This document shows positions 60,576-64,000 of a stretch of 64,000 nucleotides of DNA, piece by piece. The stretch is from Betaproteobacteria bacterium. GTDB taxonomy: Bacteria; Pseudomonadota; Gammaproteobacteria; Burkholderiales; SG8-41. Under the pieces are notes generated by a model. The model was not told where the DNA came from. It worked only from the letters and a program-made list of their open reading frames with translations, and did no database searches. The position numbers were made by a program, and so were the translations under genes. The stretch is taken from positions 62,001-126,000 of the forward strand of contig JACPTK010000050.1 of NCBI GenBank assembly GCA_016192825.1, in the 5' to 3' direction. Positions within the stretch are counted from its first letter, which is position 1, and each line of letters opens with the position of its first letter.

Positions 60576-60720
60576 ACCGCCAAGACGCCAAGAAGGACGA
60601 AATAACGCGAGGGCGGGAGAGCGTCAGAGCGGGAGATGGGAAGGTAAACCCCCTCTCACGATTTCCCGATCTTGCGATCTCACGGCTTATTAAACCGCCA
60701 AGACCGCCAAGCACGCCAAG
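60576..60720. repeat. Composite repeat block: CCAAGACG units around an inverted octamer array
   Basis: Directly after the hydratase stop come AACCGCCAAGACGCCAAG units (60576-60597). Octamers follow: GCGAGGGC, GGGAGAGC, GTCAGAGC and GGGAGATG (60607-60638), then four opposite-strand octamers (60653-60683), and a second CCAAG block (60692-60720). The octamer vocabulary is the same as at 46984-47104. Confidence 0.85.
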
Positions 60721-60867
60721 AAAATCAACGACAATCAGAATCAAACGGCCAGTGGGCAAGCGAGCGATGTTGCGGCATGATATTTGGCGTTTGCGCTGAC
60801 AGTTGGAAGTTGGGCATCCGGGCCTGGAATGCGCGACAATTGTGTATTTCCTTCGCGAGGTACCACC

Positions 60868-61089
60868 ATGGAACTAACCGCTGTTCTTACTCCCGCCGAA
60901 GAGGGTGGGTACATCGCCCTGAATCCCGAAACGGGCACCACCACACAGGGTGAAACGGTTGAAGAAGCAGTCGCCAATCTGAAAGAGGCTACTGCACTTT
61001 ATCTGTCCGAGTTTCCACTTCCCGCGCCGGGGCATCCGGTAATCACTATGTTCAGCCTTCCGGCGAATGAATTTATTGACGCAGTGTGA
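60868..61089 (+). CDS. hicB: HicB-like antitoxin, orphan
   Basis: A 73-residue protein with the HicB partial RNase H-like fold: MELTAVLTPAEEGGYIALNPE, then the GETVEEAVANLKEATALYL helix. HicB proteins neutralise the HicA mRNA-cleaving toxin, but no hicA is visible on either side. ATG 60868 gives a proper HicB N-terminus; the frame is open further upstream. The stop is followed without a gap by an in-frame fragment of a second enoyl-CoA hydratase, which suggests that recombination removed its partner. Confidence 0.75.
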   Translation: MELTAVLTPAEEGGYIALNPETGTTTQGETVEEAVANLKEATALYLSEFPLPAPGHPVITMFSLPANEFIDAV

Positions 61090-61248
61090 GCGAAGGAGGG
61101 CATAAACGCGTTCCTTTATGGGCGGTCGCTCAATTTCCAGAAGTTCCACCTGCGCGCCAGGAAGGAACTCGAGGAGTATGTCGACGGCTTCGAGCGCGAC
61201 CTCAACGCGCCGCCCGACATGCGGCGCAAGAGCGTGAAGAAAAAATGA
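61090..61248 (+). pseudogene. C-terminal fragment of a second enoyl-CoA hydratase
   Basis: Fifty-two codons, in frame with hicB but after its stop, encode AKEGINAFLYGRSLNFQKF, RARKELEEYVDGFE and LNAPPDMRRK. These match the last 52 residues of the hydratase at 59637 at most positions. The fragment has no start codon of its own. Divergence from the complete gene shows it is not a very recent copy. Confidence 0.8.
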
Positions 61249-61303
61249 ACCGCCGAGGCGCCGAGAGAAACAGAACAATAGTTGAACCGCCAAGACGCCA
61301 AGA
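61249..61303. repeat. CCAAGACG/CCGAGGCG short repeat block
   Basis: Right after the fragment's stop, AACCGCCGAGGCGCCGAG is followed by AACCGCCAAGACGCCAAG. This is the same repeat vocabulary as 60576-60597 and 60692-60720. The block runs directly into the left 85-bp inverted repeat of the following island. Confidence 0.75.
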
Positions 61304-61388
61304 CGCCAAGTAGCGTTAAAGCCGGACGTGATGCGCCGGTTTAACTCCACGTGTTGGAACGAACGAGATTCTCGCTGTTCAACGCGCG
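61304..61388. repeat. Left copy of an imperfect 85-bp inverted repeat
   Basis: By eye this sequence aligns at roughly 75-80% identity with the reverse complement of 63748-63832. Shared blocks include CGCCAAGTA, GTTAAAGCCGGAC, GCGCCGGTTTAACTCC and GTTCAACGCGCG. It contains two internal dyads, one pairing GTTAAAGCCGG with CCGGTTTAAC. The two copies bracket about 2.4 kb. Confidence 0.8.
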
Positions 61389-61656
61389 ACGGATTAACCC
61401 AGTTAACTAGTATCGAGACGCATTAAATTCGCAACGTGCTATGTGTGCACAATGTCGTTTCGAAATTAAGGTGTCGCAATACTAGCTTGAAGGTGTACAT
61501 CCTGCGATGCAAAATGCAGCCATATACAACGGCTTTTCGGCCGTCCACTTCAAAGGTTTAGGCGTCGCGTAGGGATGCAAGATCGAGATTCGGCTGATCC
61601 CTCATCGATAGGTTGAAGTACAGCCATGACGGTTACCTATAAGCAGAGATATCGAC
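61389..61656. other. Non-coding leader of the lower-GC island
   Basis: 268 bases without a gene. Clearly AT-richer than the chromosome around it, with TTAATT- and GTTAACTAG-like stretches that could hold a promoter for the gene at 61657. No hairpin or known RNA was recognised. Confidence 0.4.
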
Positions 61657-62412
61657 GTGGGTGCGACTGAAAGCCACTCACTGCGGTCGGACCTCTATCG
61701 GTGCTTTAGCGAGAGATCACACGCTGACGAGTTTCTGAGCGGACGAATTCGCTTCGGCTACTTGCAGCACTATCGGACCAACTACGAAGGCGCTCGGCGC
61801 GACGTCGACGAAGGCAGTGGTCGAATACGCGAGTGGCGAGAGGATCGCAAGGCCGCGGTGATCACGGGATCGGCCAGGGAAATGGTGGACTCGCCCGGAG
61901 AGGTGACCGTTGATTCGGAGTGTGGCAACCCCGTGTTTATTTGTTGCCTCACGGCGCCGCCGGATGACAAGTGGGCGCCCGTGATAGGGGATTTTGGCGA
62001 GTTTGTCGTTCGGATTTCGGATCCGCAGCGATTCTGCAGTGACATCCAGGCGGCACTTTCCGACGAAGATCAGTGGCAACACCATGCGAGGGTAGAGGTA
62101 TTCCTGGTCGAGTACAGCAAGGATGAACTTGTACCGACGAGAGATGCCGCTCAGCGACAGAACGACGCAATTCGGCTCGCGATCGCGCAGAAACTCCCGA
62201 AGTATAGCCACCAGTTTGAGCATCGAATCGCGCTGATTTCCTACGCTCCGATCCCGCACGATGTCGAAGCGGGGGGACTTCCTCCCGAGTACCTATATGT
62301 GAATATCGGCCGACCGCTTGAGTATGCAGCTCTCGTAAGAAGACCACGTCGCGGCATGTGCCGCCGGCTGGCGGAGGCGCTTGGCCTCATTCAAAAATCG
62401 AAAGACGCGTGA
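61657..62412 (+). CDS. Unknown 251-residue protein in the lower-GC island
   Basis: Not recognised with confidence. The N-terminus LYRCFSERSHADEFLSGRIRFG and the later FICCLTAPPDDKW and FVVRISDPQRF suggest a soluble alpha/beta protein of the kind often seen in accessory regions, distantly like DUF2971 proteins. There is no signal peptide. The start is GTG, with AAGCAGAGA upstream. GC is lower than in surrounding genes. It shares the island with an ankyrin protein. Confidence 0.7.
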   Translation: MGATESHSLRSDLYRCFSERSHADEFLSGRIRFGYLQHYRTNYEGARRDVDEGSGRIREWREDRKAAVITGSAREMVDSPGEVTVDSECGNPVFICCLTAPPDDKWAPVIGDFGEFVVRISDPQRFCSDIQAALSDEDQWQHHARVEVFLVEYSKDELVPTRDAAQRQNDAIRLAIAQKLPKYSHQFEHRIALISYAPIPHDVEAGGLPPEYLYVNIGRPLEYAALVRRPRRGMCRRLAEALGLIQKSKDA

Positions 62413-62508
62413 CTGATCCGGCCGGCGAGAAACCTTGAAATGAGTTCAGTGGGGGCATCCTGATACGCTAGACTTCTCCATGGTGCCAATCGTTTCGTGT
62501 GGTCACAA

Positions 62509-63591
62509 ATGAATATCAGATCTCTCTTCCTCTTCAGTCTCCTGAGCGTCAGCTTGAGCTATACACCTGTGTCATACGCACAGGAGGTGCGAGTATTCGA
62601 CTGCGTTCGATTCTCTGAAAACGGCAATGACATCATCGTCGATTCGGGTTGCCTTGTCCGCGGACTACGTAACGGTGCTGATCCAAATTGGATTCGGCGA
62701 GAAAAAAACAAACGCCACATATCCACTTTGTCCAATTTCGTAGAATTGGTCAGCTTATCGCGCGACCCTAAGGTCGTCTCCGCAGGCACGGAAGCAATCC
62801 AGACCTTAATCGATGCGGGCGCGAAATTGCAGCCCATAGATGATTCAGCAATTCTTTTCTGGCCAATTTCACGGGGCCACGTATCGCTTGTCCGCATCCT
62901 CCTTGAGCTGGGAGCGAGCGCGTCCGCTTGGCCGAACGACGAGATTGGCACGACATTGACCCCTGTCGAGAAAGCTGCGGCTGGAGGACATGATCTAATC
63001 GTCGACTTACTCTTGAAGCATGGCGCGGCCAGGCCAAGCTCGAAAACCGCCCTGCAGGAGCGCTTTGTCAGCTCGGCCCGCTTCGGGAGCGTGGAAGAGC
63101 TTGCTGTGTTGGTAAGCCAAGGCGCGACTGTTAACGGTAAGGGTCGAGACAATGACGTGGCGCTAATCAATGCGCTTTGGTCAATTGGTGTATCTGATTG
63201 CAAGGCGCTCGCAAAGATTCGGTGGTTACTGGAGAACGGTGCGGATGCCAACCTAGCCGGTAAGGGGATGATGGCTGGAACCGCGCAACCTCTTCACCAC
63301 GCCGTGTGGGTCACCGGATTGCTCAATGAAGTAAGGCGAGAAGCGATCTGCGCTGAACAAATTCTTCGTGAACTGATCAAGCGCGGCGCACGTGTAGCGG
63401 CGCGAGACTCGACGGGTCGAACTCCCCTCCATATCGCTGCACAGCGTAACTATGTGGCCGCGGCACGCCTTCTGCTCGAGTCAGGGTCAACGGTAATGCC
63501 CCGTGACGAGAAGGGTAGGACGCCTCTCGAAATGGCGGAGTCAAGCGAAATGATCAGGCTCTTGAAGCAGCATGGGGCTACCGAGCGTTGA
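62509..63591 (+). CDS. Secreted or periplasmic ankyrin-repeat protein
   Basis: A 360-residue protein with a signal peptide (about 1-25, ending VSYAQ). At least four ankyrin-like repeats are visible: ISRGHVSLVRILLELGA (about 120-136), AAGGHDLIVDLLLKHGA, an intermediate degenerate pair, and TPLHIAAQRNYVAAARLLLESGS with GRTPLEMAES near the end. The repeats imply protein binding in the periplasm. ATG 62509 is preferred over the GTG at 62497 because the signal peptide begins there. Codon use is less GC-biased than outside the island. Confidence 0.82.
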   Translation: MNIRSLFLFSLLSVSLSYTPVSYAQEVRVFDCVRFSENGNDIIVDSGCLVRGLRNGADPNWIRREKNKRHISTLSNFVELVSLSRDPKVVSAGTEAIQTLIDAGAKLQPIDDSAILFWPISRGHVSLVRILLELGASASAWPNDEIGTTLTPVEKAAAGGHDLIVDLLLKHGAARPSSKTALQERFVSSARFGSVEELAVLVSQGATVNGKGRDNDVALINALWSIGVSDCKALAKIRWLLENGADANLAGKGMMAGTAQPLHHAVWVTGLLNEVRREAICAEQILRELIKRGARVAARDSTGRTPLHIAAQRNYVAAARLLLESGSTVMPRDEKGRTPLEMAESSEMIRLLKQHGATER

Positions 63592-63747
63592 CAAGAGGAC
63601 TGCGCACAGTGCGGCGCGTCACGAGCGCCCAGCGGCCGCCTAACAATCGAGCGCGGGTACAGGGTCACGGGTACAGGGTCAGGCCTTTACTTTATTGTCT
63701 CAACCTATAAAGTACGGACCACTTTGAAGTGCGCTTGATGCATTTTC
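63592..63747. other. Non-coding tail of the lower-GC island
   Basis: 156 bases without a gene. A GCCTAACAATCGAGCGCG stretch (about 63637-63654) has the shape of an integron attC end (RYYYAAC). Short direct repeats GGGTACAGGGTCA (63655-63681) follow. No complete recombination site can be shown. Confidence 0.4.
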
Positions 63748-63832
63748 CGCGCGTTGAACGGCGAACAGTTCGTCCGTTCGAACGCGCGGAGTTAAACCGG
63801 CGCCCTGTGTCCGGCTTTAACTTTACTTGGCG
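63748..63832. repeat. Right copy of the imperfect 85-bp inverted repeat
   Basis: Inverted partner of 61304-61388. On the plus strand it forms two successive hairpins: CCGCGCGTT...AACGCGCGG (63747-63789) and GTTAAACCGG...CCGGCTTTAAC (63791-63821, one bulged base). It ends 13 bases before the next gene's start. Confidence 0.8.
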
Positions 63833-63845
63833 GTAAGGGGTTTTG

Positions 63846-64000
63846 ATGGGTTCTGACGGTAACGGAGGCGCACTCGACGGGCTGCGGGTGTTGGATCTCA
63901 CGCGCATCCTCGCCGGGCCGCTGTGCACGCAGATGCTCGGCGACATGGGCGCCGACGTGATCAAGGTCGAGCCGCCCGGCGCGGGCGACGACACGCGCAC
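63846..64000 (+). CDS. CaiB/BaiF-family (family III) CoA-transferase, N-terminal part
   Basis: Fifty-one codons to the window edge: [32 protein letters not shown] and GAGDDTR are the hallmark N-terminal motifs of family III CoA-transferases, which exchange CoA between acids and acyl-CoAs. The catalytic aspartate would lie beyond the edge. GTAAGGGG precedes the ATG. High GC resumes here after the island. Confidence 0.88.
   Translation, partial: MGSDGNGGALDGLRVLDLTRILAGPLCTQMLGDMGADVIKVEPPGAGDDTR

Noticed and set aside
63637-63832. Complete integron attC site
   Set aside because: RYYYAAC- and GTTRRRY-like ends exist but are about 160 bases apart, the paired arms do not match well, and no integrase is present.

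Overview
The window looks like a chromosomal segment of a high-GC betaproteobacterium, probably Burkholderiales. The main reason is eleven Bug/TctC-type periplasmic solute-binding proteins in about 41 kb, an expansion typical of Bordetella, Cupriavidus and Variovorax relatives. They are mixed with enolase-superfamily, aconitase-type, MmgE/PrpD, flavoprotein and CoA-enzyme genes. No rRNA, tRNA or CRISPR array was seen. The exact taxon cannot be named from the sequence.

Region 1 (0.3-4.5 kb): a small unknown gene, then a compact high-GC operon with a GntR/FCD regulator, an enolase-superfamily enzyme and the two subunits of a LeuCD-like hydro-lyase. Region 2 (4.5-16 kb): a lower-GC region with two Bug genes and a Bug remnant, a CapA-family protein, an amidase and a second copy of the GntR-enolase module. 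An IS200-like element has entered this second module. Its aconitase gene survives only as a short N-terminal remnant that runs into a flavoprotein gene. The two modules share an almost identical 22-bp promoter/operator.

Region 3 (16-40.8 kb): almost entirely plus strand. It holds FAD dehydrogenases, a three-gene biotin-dependent carboxylase (carrier, biotin carboxylase, carboxyltransferase), three MmgE/PrpD proteins, an isocitrate-lyase/PEP-mutase-type lyase, two CapA proteins, an amidohydrolase, a thiolase-like/DUF35 pair and seven Bug proteins. Two adjacent Bug genes are joined into one reading frame by what looks like a one-base insertion. Region 4 (40.9-49.4 kb): a fused CoA-transferase, two NAD(P)-type dehydrogenases, two more Bug genes, a Gfo/Idh/MocA oxidoreductase and a cystathionine beta-lyase-like enzyme. 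Region 5 (49.7-55.8 kb): a molybdenum hydroxylase operon with two complete large subunits but only one FAD and one Fe-S subunit. Region 6 (55.8-64 kb): a DUF349 protein, a hidden 51-residue zinc ribbon overlapping psiE, an enoyl-CoA hydratase, an orphan HicB, a fragment of a second hydratase, and a lower-GC two-gene island between imperfect 85-bp inverted repeats. A CaiB-type CoA-transferase is cut by the window edge.

Together the genes describe uptake and breakdown of branched or polycarboxylic acids. Bug proteins would capture the substrates. Enolase-superfamily, aconitase-type, PrpD and flavin enzymes would rearrange them. A lyase, CoA enzymes and a 2-oxoacid-type carboxylase would feed central metabolism. 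The substrates are not determined by the sequence.

The most unusual structural feature is a set of intergenic arrays of 7- or 8-bp units. They sit at or just after stop codons, and most are arranged as inverted pairs.
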